A stretch of 64,000 bases of DNA. It comes from Pseudomonas fluorescens. GTDB taxonomy: Bacteria > Pseudomonadota > Gammaproteobacteria > Pseudomonadales > Pseudomonadaceae. Both the position numbers and the translations under genes were made by a program. This document shows, piece by piece, positions 42,472 to 51,685 of this stretch (its first letter is position 1; the number at the start of each line of letters is the position of its first letter). Below the pieces are notes generated by a model. The model saw only the letters and a list, made by a program, of their open reading frames with translations. It was not told the origin of the DNA and did no database searches. The DNA is taken from assembly GCF_040448305.1 (NCBI RefSeq), contig NZ_CP148752.1, forward strand, positions 4,712,001 to 4,776,000, in the 5' to 3' direction.

Positions 42472-43221
42472 TCACTGCACCGGCAGGAAGTTCAGGAACA
42501 CCAGGCTCTGCGCATAGTTCAGGCCAATGCGCCGGTAGCGTTCGTCGAGCATCTGGGTCAGCAGGTCCAGCCGGGCGACGATCTTGCCGAACTCGACAGC
42601 AAAGCTCAGGTTGCTGCCCTCCTCCGAGATTTCGTTGGAGAACAGCAAGGGCTGGCCTTCTTTGTTCTGTCGCTGGCTGAGGATCCAGGTGGCGATCTCG
42701 ATGTTGCGCGCGGCATTGCTGACGAAAACCGGATTGATCGTATCGGTCATGTAGAACTCGAGACGATTGCCATGGGCGGTCACCAGCATGCTGCCGATGG
42801 CATAGATGAACGCCCCGACCCGGTCGCCGAGAAACTCCGGGCTCATGGCAAAACGCAGGGCCGCGAGGTCCTTTTTGCCGCCCAAGGTCGGTAATGGCTC
42901 CTGCATCTCAATGGCCATGCGCACTTGCTTGCCGGCGGTACGGGCATCGAGGAAACCGGATTTTTTCAGCTCATCGGGGTTACGCAGGTAGAGCTTGCTC
43001 ATCAGCAGGTAAAGGCTGTCGAGGTTGTCGCGCATGGTCAGGGTAGCCATGCGGTCGACGCTGGTCTGCAGGAACTCCTGGGGTTTGCCTTCGCGCATCT
43101 GGTTGATGATGTCGCCACCCTGCTGCTGGCTGCAACCGGTGACGAAGAACATCGACAGACCTGCCAGCAGCAGGCAATGACGACGGATTTTTGTGGTGAT
43201 CGCGGGTGAAACTCGAGCCAT
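42472..43221 (-). CDS. Predicted lipoprotein of unknown family
   Basis: 249 aa from the ATG at 43221. A lipoprotein signal is present (LLLAGLSMFFVTGC, Cys at about residue 30), so it is probably anchored in the outer or inner membrane. The rest is soluble and helical, with a pattern of conserved-looking acidic and hydrophobic residues but no motif I know. Single-gene unit ending near a REP hairpin. Confidence 0.7.
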   Translation of the reverse strand: MARVSPAITTKIRRHCLLLAGLSMFFVTGCSQQQGGDIINQMREGKPQEFLQTSVDRMATLTMRDNLDSLYLLMSKLYLRNPDELKKSGFLDARTAGKQVRMAIEMQEPLPTLGGKKDLAALRFAMSPEFLGDRVGAFIYAIGSMLVTAHGNRLEFYMTDTINPVFVSNAARNIEIATWILSQRQNKEGQPLLFSNEISEEGSNLSFAVEFGKIVARLDLLTQMLDERYRRIGLNYAQSLVFLNFLPVQ

Positions 43222-43391
43222 GGGTTCTTGGACTTGGGCATGGGCCGGCGGTGGGGATCGCCGCAGGCTGCCCATGGATAGAGCCGGACATTTCGAAAAA
43301 GTGCAGTATCGAGCGGCACCAATCGATCACTGGCAGGGGAATGCTCAAAGAAAAAACGGATCAGAAAATCATTAGGTCGGTACACACTCCC

Positions 43392-43471
43392 TGTAGGAGC
43401 TGCCGCAGGCTGCGATCTTTCGATCTTGAACAATCAAAGTCAAAAGATCGCAGCCTGCGGCAGCTCCTACA
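43392..43471. repeat. Second-type REP pair (TGTAGGAGCTGCCGCAGGCT family)
   Basis: Inverted pair whose arms read TGTAGGAGCTGCCGCAGGCT and its complement, extended by GCGATC, with a 20-base spacer. It differs in core from the TGTGGGAGCGAGC family and is the only copy seen in the window. It lies upstream of the aldo/keto reductase gene. Confidence 0.85.
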
Positions 43472-43502
43472 CTATTCACCGAATACACACAGGAGGTTTT
43501 GC

Positions 43503-44324
43503 ATGCGCACGCTTGAACTGGCTGGCGCCAGGGTTCCGGTCATCGGCCAGGGGACCTGGCAGATGGGCGAAGACCGTTCACGGCATACGGAAGAAGTCGC
43601 GGCACTGCGCCTGGGCATCGAACTGGGCATGAGCCTGATCGACACCGCGGAAATGTACGCCGAAGGCGGCGCCGAGGAAGTGGTCCGCGATGCTATCGCC
43701 GGCCAGCGTGACAGCGTCTTTCTGGTCAGCAAGGTGTACCCGCACAATGCCAGCCGCCAGGGCATTCCCCAGGCGTGCGAGCGAAGCCTGCGCAGGCTTG
43801 GCACCGATTACATCGATCTGTATCTGCTGCATTGGCGCGGCCAGTATCCACTGGCCGAAACCGTCGAAGCCTTCGAACGCCTGCGCGAAGACGGCAAGAT
43901 CGGTCGTTGGGGCGTGTCCAATTTCGACCTCGACGACTTGCTGGAACTGGACGCCCCGGCCTGCGCCACCAATCAGGTACTCTACAATCTGGAACAGCGC
44001 GGCATAGAATTTGACTTGTTACCCTGGAGCCAACAGCAACGGCTGCCGGTCATGGCTTACTGCCCGATCGGTCAGGGTGGAAAAATGCTCGCCAACACCA
44101 CCCTCAAACAGGTGGCTGTCCGACACGACGTGACGCCGGCACAAGTCGCGCTGGCATGGATTCTGCGTCAGGACGACGTGATCGCCATCCCCAAAGCGGT
44201 CCGCTCCGAGCATGTGCGGCTCAATGCCCAAGCTGCCCGATTGCAGCTTGAAGCGGGGGATCTGGAGGCGCTGGACCAAGTGTTTCGCGCGCCACAACGC
44301 AAACAGCGGCTGGCCATGGTCTGA
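43503..44324 (+). CDS. Aldo/keto reductase
   Basis: 273 aa from the ATG at 43503 (GGAGG upstream). Catalytic tetrad Asp47, Tyr52, Lys77 and His110 (DTAEMY, VSKVY, YLLHW) is complete. TIM-barrel NADPH-dependent reductase, closest in pattern to YeaE-type bacterial enzymes (IDTAEMYAEGGAEEVV). Substrate likely an aldehyde or ketone; unknown. Confidence 0.9.
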   Translation: MRTLELAGARVPVIGQGTWQMGEDRSRHTEEVAALRLGIELGMSLIDTAEMYAEGGAEEVVRDAIAGQRDSVFLVSKVYPHNASRQGIPQACERSLRRLGTDYIDLYLLHWRGQYPLAETVEAFERLREDGKIGRWGVSNFDLDDLLELDAPACATNQVLYNLEQRGIEFDLLPWSQQQRLPVMAYCPIGQGGKMLANTTLKQVAVRHDVTPAQVALAWILRQDDVIAIPKAVRSEHVRLNAQAARLQLEAGDLEALDQVFRAPQRKQRLAMV

Positions 44325-44349
44325 ACCACCGCAGTCAGAGAGCTTCACC

Positions 44350-44820
44350 ATGAGAAGCACCGACCACCTGGACCCGTTCAATCTGCAACGTTTTCTCGAG
44401 GCTCAGGACCCGGTGTTCGACCGGGTTCAAAACGAGCTGAGCAACGGACACAAGCGCAGTCACTGGATGTGGTTCATTTTTCCGCAGTTTGCCGGGCTCG
44501 GCGACAGCGAGATGTCGCGCCGCTTTGCCATCCGCTCGCGGGAGGAGGCCCTGGCCTACCTTGAGCACCCGTTGCTGGGCGCCCGGCTACGCACCTGCAC
44601 CCAGGAAGTGCTGAATATCCGGGAGCGCTCGGTGGCCGGGATTTTCGGCCATCCCGACGACCTGAAGTTTCATTCCTCGATGACCCTGTTTGCCCAGGTC
44701 ACCGACGCCGACAGCCTTTTCCAGCAAGCCCTGAACCAATACTTCCACGGCATCCTGGATGACTGGACCTTGTCGCTGATGGACTCAAAACAGGCCCAGC
44801 TGCCCCCCAATCAGGGTTGA
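44350..44820 (+). CDS. DUF1810 family protein
   Basis: 156 aa. Family signature FLEAQDPVFDRVQNEL...KRSHWMWFIFPQFAGLG and RSREEALAYLEHPLLGARL. Soluble helical protein of unknown function. Starts 26 bp after the aldo/keto reductase, probably cotranscribed. Its 3' end overlaps the convergent polB end by 36 bp. Confidence 0.88.
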   Translation: MRSTDHLDPFNLQRFLEAQDPVFDRVQNELSNGHKRSHWMWFIFPQFAGLGDSEMSRRFAIRSREEALAYLEHPLLGARLRTCTQEVLNIRERSVAGIFGHPDDLKFHSSMTLFAQVTDADSLFQQALNQYFHGILDDWTLSLMDSKQAQLPPNQG

Positions 44821-47148
44821 GAAGTCGTCGTCGACAAACGGCAGTATCGCGTCCGCCACCGGTTGCAGCTGCCGGGTAATGTAGTGGTCGTAGTCGATGG
44901 GCGCGCTGCGCACTTCCAGCGGTTCAGGGCCGGCAACGGTGATCACGTAGCTGATCCAGCCGCCGTTCTGGTACTGGCGCGGGCGCCCCTGCCGGTCGTT
45001 GTACTCGTCGGCCAGGCGCGCCGCGCGCACATGGGGCGGTACGTTGCGCTGATAGTCATCGAGGGTGCGGCGCAGGCGTTTGCGGTAGATCAGCCGGTCA
45101 TCGAATTCACCGGCCAGGGTCTTACGCACGTAGTCACGCACATAATCCTGGTAGGGCTTGCGCAGGAAAATCCGCGAATACAGCTCCTGCTGGAATTGCC
45201 GGGCCAGCAGCGACCAGTCGGTGCGTACGGTTTCCAGGCCTTTGTAGACCATTTCGTCGCTGCCGTCGTCACGGGTGACCAGCCCGGCATAGCGCTTTTT
45301 ACTGCCTTCTTCGGCGCCGCGAATGGTTGGCATCAAAAAGCGCTTGTAGTGGGTTTCGAACTGCAATTCGAGAACGCTCTGCAAGCCGTACTCCTGCTGC
45401 ACGTGCTCGCGCCACCACTGATTGACGTGCGCCACCAGCGCGTGGCCGATCTGCGCCGCCTCCTGCTGGCCATGGGCGCGACGCAGCCAGACGAAGGTCG
45501 AGTCGGTGTCGCCGTAAATCACCGCATGCCCCTGGGCCTCGATCAATTGGCGGGTGCGCAGCATGATCTCGTGCCCGCGCAAGGTGATGGATGACGCCAG
45601 GCGCGTGTCGAAGAAGCGACAACCGCTGGAGCCGAGTACGCCGTAGAAGGCGTTCATGATGATTTTCAGCGCCTGGGACAGCGGCGCGTTGTGTTCGCGC
45701 TTGGCGGTTTCCCGGCCTTCGGCCACCCGGGCGACGATGGATGGCAGGCAATGCCGGGTGCGAGAAAAACGCGCGCCACGAAACCCCGGCACCGACTCGC
45801 TGTCGTCCGGGTGCTTGAGTCCTTCAATCAGCCCCACCGGATCGATCAGGAAGGTGCGGATGATCGACGGATAGAGGCTTTTGTAGTCGAGCACCAGCAC
45901 CGATTCGTACAGTCCCGGTTGCGAATCCATGACAAAACCGCCAGGGCTGGCTTCGGGTGGCTTGCCACCGAGGTTCGGCGCTACGAAACCCTGACGGTGC
46001 ATCAGCGGCATGTACAGGTGCGTGAACGCCGCCACCGAACCGCCCATGCGATCGGCTGGCAAACCGGTGACGCTGGCTCGCTCCAGCAGGAAGGTGAGCA
46101 GCTCGGTCCTGGCGAAAATCCGCGTGACCAGTTCGCAGTCCTTGAGGTTGTATTTGGCCAGCGCCGGTTTGTCCTCGGCGAACATACGATTGATTTCGTC
46201 CATGCGCTGGTACGGGTTGTCGATGGACTTGCCCTCGCCGAGCAAGGTTTGCGCGACGTTTTCCAGGCTGAACGAGGGGAAACTCCAGGTTGCCGAACGC
46301 AGGGCCTCGATACCGTCGATGATCAAACGGCCAGCGGCTGAAGCGAAGTAATGGTTGCCGCTGCCGTGTTCACGCCACTGCATTTCCTCGCCGCCACGCC
46401 CCAGTTTCAACGGTACCGCCAGGCGCCGGGCGTGTTCGTGCAGCACCCGCAAGTCGAACTGCACGACGTTCCAGCCGATGATCGCGTCGGGGTCGAACCG
46501 GGCAAACCAGTCGTTGAGTTTTTTCAGCAGCAGGGTCCGCGAATCGCAGTATTCGAGCTGGAAGTCCACCTGGCTGGCGTCGCCATTGGGCGGTCCGAGC
46601 ATGTACACCTGACGCTCGCCGCAGCCTTCCAGGGCGATGGAATACAACTCGCCCTGGGCCGTGGTCTCGATGTCCAGGGACACCAGTTTCAAGCTCGGCC
46701 GGTAGTCCGGATCGGGTTTCATCTGCGCGTCGAGCAGCAGGCCCTCGGCATTCGGCGTGCCACTGAAACGCACCGGTGCGGTGATGAAGCGTTCCATCAT
46801 GTAGCGTTCCGGCGGGCGCACGTCGGCTTCGAACACCTCGACACTGGCCCGGCGCAGCGCGGTTTCCAGACGCATCAACTGGCCATGTTGCTGGCAGTAA
46901 AGACCGAGGACCGGGCGATGTTCGAAATCCTGCAGGGCCAGGGGCCTGAGCTCGACGTTCTTCTCGTCATGCAAAACACGTTCGGCGGGCTGACGCTGCG
47001 CAGCAGGGATGAACGCCACCGACGGTTGATGAGGCAAGCGGATACGCCGGGGACCGCTGTCGGTCGCCAGCCAGAATTCGACTTCCGTACCGGCCGGGGT
47101 GTCGCGCCAATGCCGGGTCAGGACGAAGCCCTGCTGTAGATCCACCAC
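44785..47148 (-). CDS. polB: DNA polymerase II (family B)
   Basis: 787 aa, the usual PolB size. Exonuclease motif LVSLDIETTA, polymerase motifs DYKSLYPSIIRTF (A), the Kx6YG region NAFYGVLGSS, and YGDTDSTFV (C). Replication restart and translesion polymerase of the SOS system in E. coli. The start is a GTG at 47148 (second in-frame GTG follows immediately); GAGG lies 6 bases upstream. No LexA-type box is obvious in the 90 bp above the start. Confidence 0.94.
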   Translation of the reverse strand: MVDLQQGFVLTRHWRDTPAGTEVEFWLATDSGPRRIRLPHQPSVAFIPAAQRQPAERVLHDEKNVELRPLALQDFEHRPVLGLYCQQHGQLMRLETALRRASVEVFEADVRPPERYMMERFITAPVRFSGTPNAEGLLLDAQMKPDPDYRPSLKLVSLDIETTAQGELYSIALEGCGERQVYMLGPPNGDASQVDFQLEYCDSRTLLLKKLNDWFARFDPDAIIGWNVVQFDLRVLHEHARRLAVPLKLGRGGEEMQWREHGSGNHYFASAAGRLIIDGIEALRSATWSFPSFSLENVAQTLLGEGKSIDNPYQRMDEINRMFAEDKPALAKYNLKDCELVTRIFARTELLTFLLERASVTGLPADRMGGSVAAFTHLYMPLMHRQGFVAPNLGGKPPEASPGGFVMDSQPGLYESVLVLDYKSLYPSIIRTFLIDPVGLIEGLKHPDDSESVPGFRGARFSRTRHCLPSIVARVAEGRETAKREHNAPLSQALKIIMNAFYGVLGSSGCRFFDTRLASSITLRGHEIMLRTRQLIEAQGHAVIYGDTDSTFVWLRRAHGQQEAAQIGHALVAHVNQWWREHVQQEYGLQSVLELQFETHYKRFLMPTIRGAEEGSKKRYAGLVTRDDGSDEMVYKGLETVRTDWSLLARQFQQELYSRIFLRKPYQDYVRDYVRKTLAGEFDDRLIYRKRLRRTLDDYQRNVPPHVRAARLADEYNDRQGRPRQYQNGGWISYVITVAGPEPLEVRSAPIDYDHYITRQLQPVADAILPFVDDDFSTLIGGQLGLF

Positions 47149-47240
47149 TGCAAACCTCGAAACTGATTCAGAGGGTGATTCTACCCGTCATCAGTCGCGA
47201 TAGCGCGCTTGCCGCAGGCCTATCAGGCAGACACCGCCCC

Positions 47241-47330
47241 TGTGGGAGCGAGCCTGCTCGCGAAGGCAGACTTACAGCCAACATCATCGTTGAATGTTGA
47301 ACCGCTTTCGCGAGCAGGCTCGCTCCCACA
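47241..47330. repeat. REPIN
   Basis: Inverted REP pair (TGTGGGAGCGAGCCTGCTCG...CGAGCAGGCTCGCTCCCACA) in the 328-bp gap between polB and the CBS gene. Nothing else is seen there. Confidence 0.9.
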
Positions 47331-47476
47331 GGTAAGGTGCTGGCCCGAAATGAGGGGTTTGCCGAAGAAAAACCGCCAAATGACGTTTTTTGCGTGTTAT
47401 CTGCCGCATTCGCCCTTGCCCTGAACGCTCGCGTCTACGATTCTTCAAGAACAACGACAACACCCGAGTAACCACC

Positions 47477-47917
47477 ATGAAAACCGTCGCCCAACTGCTC
47501 AAGCTCAAAGATCAGAAAAACCAGGAAGTGCACCAGATCAAACCCGATCACATGGTGCTCGAAGCACTGATGAAGATGGCCGAGAAAAACGTCGGCGCCT
47601 TGCTGGTGGTGGAGAATGATGAAGTGCTGGGCATCATCAGCGAACGGGACTATGCGCGCAAACTGGTGCTGCACGGCCGCTCTTCGGTGGGCACGCCGGT
47701 GCGCGACATCATGGTATCGCCGGTGATTACCGTCGACACCCATCAAACCGTGGAGACCTGCCTGGGCATCATGTCCGATAGACGCCTGCGTCACTTGCCG
47801 GTGGTCGAAGGCGGCAAATTGATCGGCCTGCTGTCGATCGGCGACCTGGTCAAGGAAGCGATTGCCGAACAGGCGGAACTGATCAAGCAGCTGGAACAGT
47901 ACATTCGCGGGGAATAA
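47477..47917 (+). CDS. CBS-domain protein
   Basis: 146 aa, two CBS repeats: residues 12-65 (VHQIKPDHMVLEAL, VGALLVVENDEVLGIISERDY) and 75-130 (VRDIMVSPVITVDTHQTVE, LRHLPVVEGGKLIGLLSIGD). Binds adenine nucleotides in related proteins; stand-alone CBS proteins act as sensors. Copy 2 of the IS lies 37 bp after its stop. Confidence 0.9.
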   Translation: MKTVAQLLKLKDQKNQEVHQIKPDHMVLEALMKMAEKNVGALLVVENDEVLGIISERDYARKLVLHGRSSVGTPVRDIMVSPVITVDTHQTVETCLGIMSDRRLRHLPVVEGGKLIGLLSIGDLVKEAIAEQAELIKQLEQYIRGE

Positions 47918-48019
47918 ATCCGGACACCTTGCTTTCCTCCTGTGGGAGCGAGCCTGAACTGGCCTAATAATTCCGGACACCTCTTAAGGGCGATATGATT
48001 TCGCCAACTTGGAGGTTCC

Positions 48020-48325
48020 ATGAACGAAAGAAAGGTCTATACCCGCGAGTTCAAGCTGCATGCTGCCAGCATGGTGCTTGATGATAACTGCCCGGTTCCA
48101 GAAGTGTGTGCATCGCTGGATATCGGCCCTACCGCTTTACGGCGTTGGGTCGATCAGGTTCGCAAGGAACGCGAGGGACAGCCAGTCAAAGGCACCAAGG
48201 CGATTACCGAAGATCAGCGCCAGATCCAGGAACTAAAGGCCAAGATCAAACGCATGGAAATGGAAGCCGAGATCTTAAAAAAGGCTACCGCTCTCTTGAT
48301 GTCGGATCCCGATCGTTTTCGATGA
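48020..48325 (+). CDS. IS3-family transposase OrfA, copy 2
   Basis: 101 aa, identical to the copy-1 OrfA. Helix-turn-helix plus coiled coil. The slippery heptamer is at 48277-48283. Confidence 0.92.
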   Translation: MNERKVYTREFKLHAASMVLDDNCPVPEVCASLDIGPTALRRWVDQVRKEREGQPVKGTKAITEDQRQIQELKAKIKRMEMEAEILKKATALLMSDPDRFR

Positions 48326-49158
48326 TTGCGGAACTAAGAGAGTCATTCCCGACTGCCATTGTGTGTCGTGTTTTCGATGTGAAGCGCAGCAGCTTTTATG
48401 AGTGGCTTCAGCGGCGAGCCAAACCGCGGATCAGACGCGAAGACCTCAAGTTGAAAGTGGTTGAACTGCACAGCGAAAGCCGGGAAGCCATGGGTTCCAG
48501 AATGATCAGCAAGAACCTGAAGTCCCAAAACATCGCGATCGGAAGAGGCCTTGTCAGGGCGCTAATGAGGGAGGCCAACATTGTCAGTAAACAACGCCAG
48601 CCTCACCCATTCAGATCCAAAGGCGTTGAAGCATTTGTCGCGCCCAATCGACTCAAGCGCAATTTTAAGCCGACTGCAGTTGATCAGGTCTGGTGTGGCG
48701 ACGTTACCAGCTTGATGGTGGGCGAGCGCTGGGTTCATCTGGCCATCGTGATCGATTTGTTTGCTCGCCGCGTCATTGGCTGGGCGTTTTCGCTGGTCAA
48801 TGACGCCAACTTGGTCAGCAAGGTGCTACGCATGGCGACAGAGGTGCGAGCGTGTCCTCCTGGACTGATGTTCCATTCAGATCAGGGCTGTCAGTACACC
48901 AGTCGCAAGTTTCAAGAAGAACTGAAGCGTCATGGCATTTTGCAAAGCATGAGTCATCGCGGGCAGTGCTGGGACAATGCTCCAACGGAGCGTTTTTTCG
49001 GCACGCTGAAATCAGAATGGGTGCCTCGTAGTGGCTACAGCAAGATCGAGGAAGCAAAAACCGATATGGTGCGTTTCTTCCTGTACTACAACCGCACCAG
49101 GCTCCACAGCTACAACAACTACCTGTCGCCAATAGCCATGGAGCAAAAAGCGGCATAA
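48322..49158 (+). CDS. IS3-family transposase OrfB (DDE), copy 2
   Basis: 278 aa. As copy 1 with SKVLRMA instead of SKALRMA. DDE residues intact, so probably functional or recently so. The ATG overlaps the OrfA stop by 4 bases, and OrfAB can form by -1 frameshift. Confidence 0.92.
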   Translation: MIAELRESFPTAIVCRVFDVKRSSFYEWLQRRAKPRIRREDLKLKVVELHSESREAMGSRMISKNLKSQNIAIGRGLVRALMREANIVSKQRQPHPFRSKGVEAFVAPNRLKRNFKPTAVDQVWCGDVTSLMVGERWVHLAIVIDLFARRVIGWAFSLVNDANLVSKVLRMATEVRACPPGLMFHSDQGCQYTSRKFQEELKRHGILQSMSHRGQCWDNAPTERFFGTLKSEWVPRSGYSKIEEAKTDMVRFFLYYNRTRLHSYNNYLSPIAMEQKAA

Positions 49159-49230
49159 ACACCGTAACCGGTGTCCGGGATTACTTGACCAGTTCAGCCT
49201 GCTCGCTCCCACATTTGGTTTTCAGGGTTT

Positions 49231-49854
49231 TCAGACTGGCCAATGCCGGGCGAATACCGGTGCCAGTGCCGGGTGGCGGTCGATGCGTTCCAGCCAGGCG
49301 AAAAACCCCGGCCGGGCAATGCGCAAATGTTCCCGACTGCCCGCCCATCGCGAGATCACCGCCGCCAGCACATCCAGGGCCCCTGGCTTCTCGCTGCCCA
49401 GGTACAACTCGCCCGAGAACTGATCGGCAAACACCTCCCAACTCCAGTGCAGGCGCCGACGGGCGCCCTCCATGAGGTTCTGCCTGGACGACTCATCCGC
49501 CTCGGCCAGCCAGCGCTCGGGGTAATCGATGATGCCGATGGCCGCATAGCAATTGCTGACGATGTACGCCATGCCGCGAATGGCCTGGGCCCGCTCGGCC
49601 GGGTCTGGCGGCAACAACCCCGATGCGGGAAAGGTCAGCCCGAGGTGAATCAGGATCGCCGCGCTCTCGGTCAGGACGCCGCCATCGGGTAGCTGCAAGG
49701 TTGGTATCTGTTTGAGCGGATTGAGTTTCTCCAGCGCCTGGGCCGCCTCCGCGGATGCCTCGACATCGATGAAGCGATAAGGAATATCACAGAGTTCAAG
49801 GGCGGCTTCGATGGCCGCCGCCCCAGAGTTCTGATAACCGTAGAGCTGGTACAT
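49231..49854 (-). CDS. Glutathione S-transferase family protein
   Basis: 207 aa from the ATG at 49854 (GGAG 7 bases upstream). Thioredoxin-like N-domain (MYQLYGYQNSGAAAIEAALE, then IPTLQLPDGGVLTESAAILI with the cis-Pro and Glu-Ser glutathione-binding pair) and an all-helical C-domain. Maleylacetoacetate-isomerase-like or generic GST; substrate unknown. Confidence 0.88.
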   Translation of the reverse strand: MYQLYGYQNSGAAAIEAALELCDIPYRFIDVEASAEAAQALEKLNPLKQIPTLQLPDGGVLTESAAILIHLGLTFPASGLLPPDPAERAQAIRGMAYIVSNCYAAIGIIDYPERWLAEADESSRQNLMEGARRRLHWSWEVFADQFSGELYLGSEKPGALDVLAAVISRWAGSREHLRIARPGFFAWLERIDRHPALAPVFARHWPV

Positions 49855-50115
49855 AAACGTCTCCTTGCACACCGCGATCTCTGCAGTGCCTCATCAATCG
49901 TCCCGGCAGAGGAACGCGCCAGCTATCCAGTGTAGAAGCCGCCACCCGCCACACCACGGTCATCCGACGATCGCCCCATCACGCTCACAAGGGGTGTGTC
50001 GTCGGTCCTATCATTGCCGTCGATGTTCACCATCACGTCAATGAAGTTCTCTTAAAAAATCCCCGGCGTAACATCTGCTCCATACCAACCCATAAGCACC
50101 CCGGAGCACACCATC

Positions 50116-50517
50116 ATGAAACGCCAAACCCTCCTCAGCATCGCTTTCTCGGTTTTCGCAGTTAACGCTTTCGCCGCAAACTCTGCTCAGCCTATGGTCG
50201 CTGAAGGCGGCTCGGATCGTCTGATTGAAAGCCGTGTGGCCGAGGGTGGTTCCGATCGCCTGATCGAGAATCGTGTGGCCGAAGGTGGTTCGGATCGCCT
50301 GCTGGAAAAACGTGTTGCCGAAGGCGGTTCCGACAAGCTGCTGCAAAACCGCGTCGCCGAAGGCGGTTCCGACAAACTGCTGCAAAACCGCGTCGCCGAA
50401 GGCGGTTCCGACAAACTCCTGCAAAACCGCGTTGCCGAAGGCGGCTCCGACAAGCTCCTGCAAAACCGCGTCGCTGAAGGTGGCTCGGACCGTCTGATCG
50501 AAAGCCGCGCTGTCTGA
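50116..50517 (+). CDS. Exported 13-residue repeat protein (VAEGGSD repeats)
   Basis: 133 aa: a signal peptide (MKRQTLLSIAFSVFAVNAFA), a short link, then eight tandem 13-residue repeats with consensus VAEGGSD(R/K)L(I/L)(E/Q)(S/N)R at residues 28-131, ending RAV. Mature repeats carry alternating acidic (E, D) and basic (R/K) residues. No other domain. GGAG precedes the ATG by 9 bases, and a terminator follows. The repeats are nearly identical at DNA level (39-bp units, 50197-50508), so copy number may vary. Function unknown. Confidence 0.8.
   Translation: MKRQTLLSIAFSVFAVNAFAANSAQPMVAEGGSDRLIESRVAEGGSDRLIENRVAEGGSDRLLEKRVAEGGSDKLLQNRVAEGGSDKLLQNRVAEGGSDKLLQNRVAEGGSDKLLQNRVAEGGSDRLIESRAV
50197..50508 (+). 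repeat. Eight 39-bp tandem coding repeats
   Basis: The DNA behind the VAEGGSD repeats: eight direct 39-bp units, of which units four to seven encode the same peptide and differ only at a few synonymous bases. Suitable for unequal crossover or slippage without changing frame. Confidence 0.9.
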
Positions 50518-50545
50518 ATGCAGTGCTTTACCGCAGGACTCAAGG

Positions 50546-50574
50546 AAAACCCGGCCTCACCCGCCGGGTTTTTT
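50546..50574 (+). terminator. Terminator after the repeat-protein gene
   Basis: Stem AACCCGGC / GCCGGGTT with a 7-base loop and a run of six T, 28 bp after the stop. Also faces the convergent DUF1615 gene. Confidence 0.88.
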
Positions 50575-50593
50575 ATGCGTTTTTTCGCCGCGA

Positions 50594-51685
50594 TTAATTT
50601 ACTGCCCGCGCCATGCAGCGCTGGTAACGTTCATCGACCCGTTTGGCGAACCACGCGGTGGTGAGTTTGCGGGTGATTTTCGGGCTTTGCAGCACGATCC
50701 CCGGCAACACTTCACGGGGCAACGGCCGACCCTCGGCCCGTTCGGCCAGTTCGAAAACCCGTCGATAGAGTTTGCTGTCTTCGAACGCCAGGGTTTTCCC
50801 CTCTTCCAGTTGCTCGCGGATCGTCGGATTGCGCATGTCCAGTTGCTTGCCGAGGGTACGCACGGCCAGTTCCGTGGTGCCGGGCATGATCGAACCGTAG
50901 CGCACCAGGTCGCCATCCAGCGCCAACGGGATACCGGAAGCCCGGCTCACCGCGTTCTGGAACGCGGCGTTACGGCTGGCGTACCAACCCGCGTTGAAGT
51001 CCGCAAAGCGGTACAACGGCTGTGGGTAACTCACCGGATACCCGAGCAGATGCGCGATGCCGAAATACATGCCGCCGCGCCGGGTGAACACTTCATGACG
51101 AATCGAGCCCTTCACCGGGTACGGATAACCCTTGGCCTGCTGTTCGGCAAAATCGATGCCGACCTGCATCGGCCCGCCGGTATGCACCGGATTGAAGCCG
51201 CCGAACAGTTTTTTTCCCATCGGTACCATGTCGATGAAGTCGTCGAAAATGGCGCTCAGTTCCTTTTCACTGCGCGCGGCATTCAGGCGGTTGCTGTAGC
51301 TTTTGCCGTTGGGCGAATCGAGCTTTAACGCACTGCTCACCAGCAGGCCGGGAATGTGTGCCTTGGCGGCGCGACGGTCGATCTCGTCGCGGGCGATCTT
51401 GCCCAGGCCCGGTACGCCCGGATTGACCTGAAAGGTCGACTCCTGTTCAGTCACCGCCAACACCGAGCACAGATTTTTCGTGGTCGGCGAGATGTCTTGC
51501 GCGGTAAACGCCACCTGGATATCCGTGGCCCAACCCTGGGGGTCAGCAGCCTTGGCCGGCAGCAAACGCACAATCTCGGCCTTCACTTCGGCCGGGCTGC
51601 GCGCCGCCGGTTCCTGGGTCCGTTGGCTGCCGCAACCGGCCAATACCAGCAACACGGCGACGCTTGTGATCAATCTGATTTGCAT
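50594..51685 (-). CDS. DUF1615 family lipoprotein
   Basis: 363 aa from the ATG at 51685. Lipoprotein signal MQIRLITSVAVLLVLAGC. Body contains TEQESTFQVNP, GGPMQVGIDFAE and FADFNAGWYASRNAAFQ. The glutamate in ESTFQ and the GGPMQVG segment recall lysozyme-like transglycosylase sites, but the family is uncharacterised. Probably envelope-located. Confidence 0.85.
   Translation of the reverse strand: MQIRLITSVAVLLVLAGCGSQRTQEPAARSPAEVKAEIVRLLPAKAADPQGWATDIQVAFTAQDISPTTKNLCSVLAVTEQESTFQVNPGVPGLGKIARDEIDRRAAKAHIPGLLVSSALKLDSPNGKSYSNRLNAARSEKELSAIFDDFIDMVPMGKKLFGGFNPVHTGGPMQVGIDFAEQQAKGYPYPVKGSIRHEVFTRRGGMYFGIAHLLGYPVSYPQPLYRFADFNAGWYASRNAAFQNAVSRASGIPLALDGDLVRYGSIMPGTTELAVRTLGKQLDMRNPTIREQLEEGKTLAFEDSKLYRRVFELAERAEGRPLPREVLPGIVLQSPKITRKLTTAWFAKRVDERYQRCMARAVN

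Larger units (their letters stand above)
47955..49196 (+). mobile_element. IS3-family insertion sequence, copy 2 (1242 bp)
   Basis: Same ends (TGAACTGG...CCAGTTCA) and length as copy 1, 8823 bp further on in the same orientation. Target duplication GCC. The one difference I could see is C to T at 48824. Confidence 0.93.
47939..49212. repeat. REP palindrome interrupted by the second IS copy
   Basis: CCTGTGGGAGCGAGCC (to 47954) continues after the element as GCCTGCTCGCTCCCACA (49197 onward). GCC is duplicated on both sides, so the IS cut inside a REP stem, as for copy 1. Confidence 0.85.

Noticed and set aside
39132..49196. Composite transposon formed by the two IS copies
   Set aside because: Each copy has its own 3-bp target duplication (AGC and GCC) and intact REP flanks, so they are independent insertions; the intervening genes look like ordinary chromosome.
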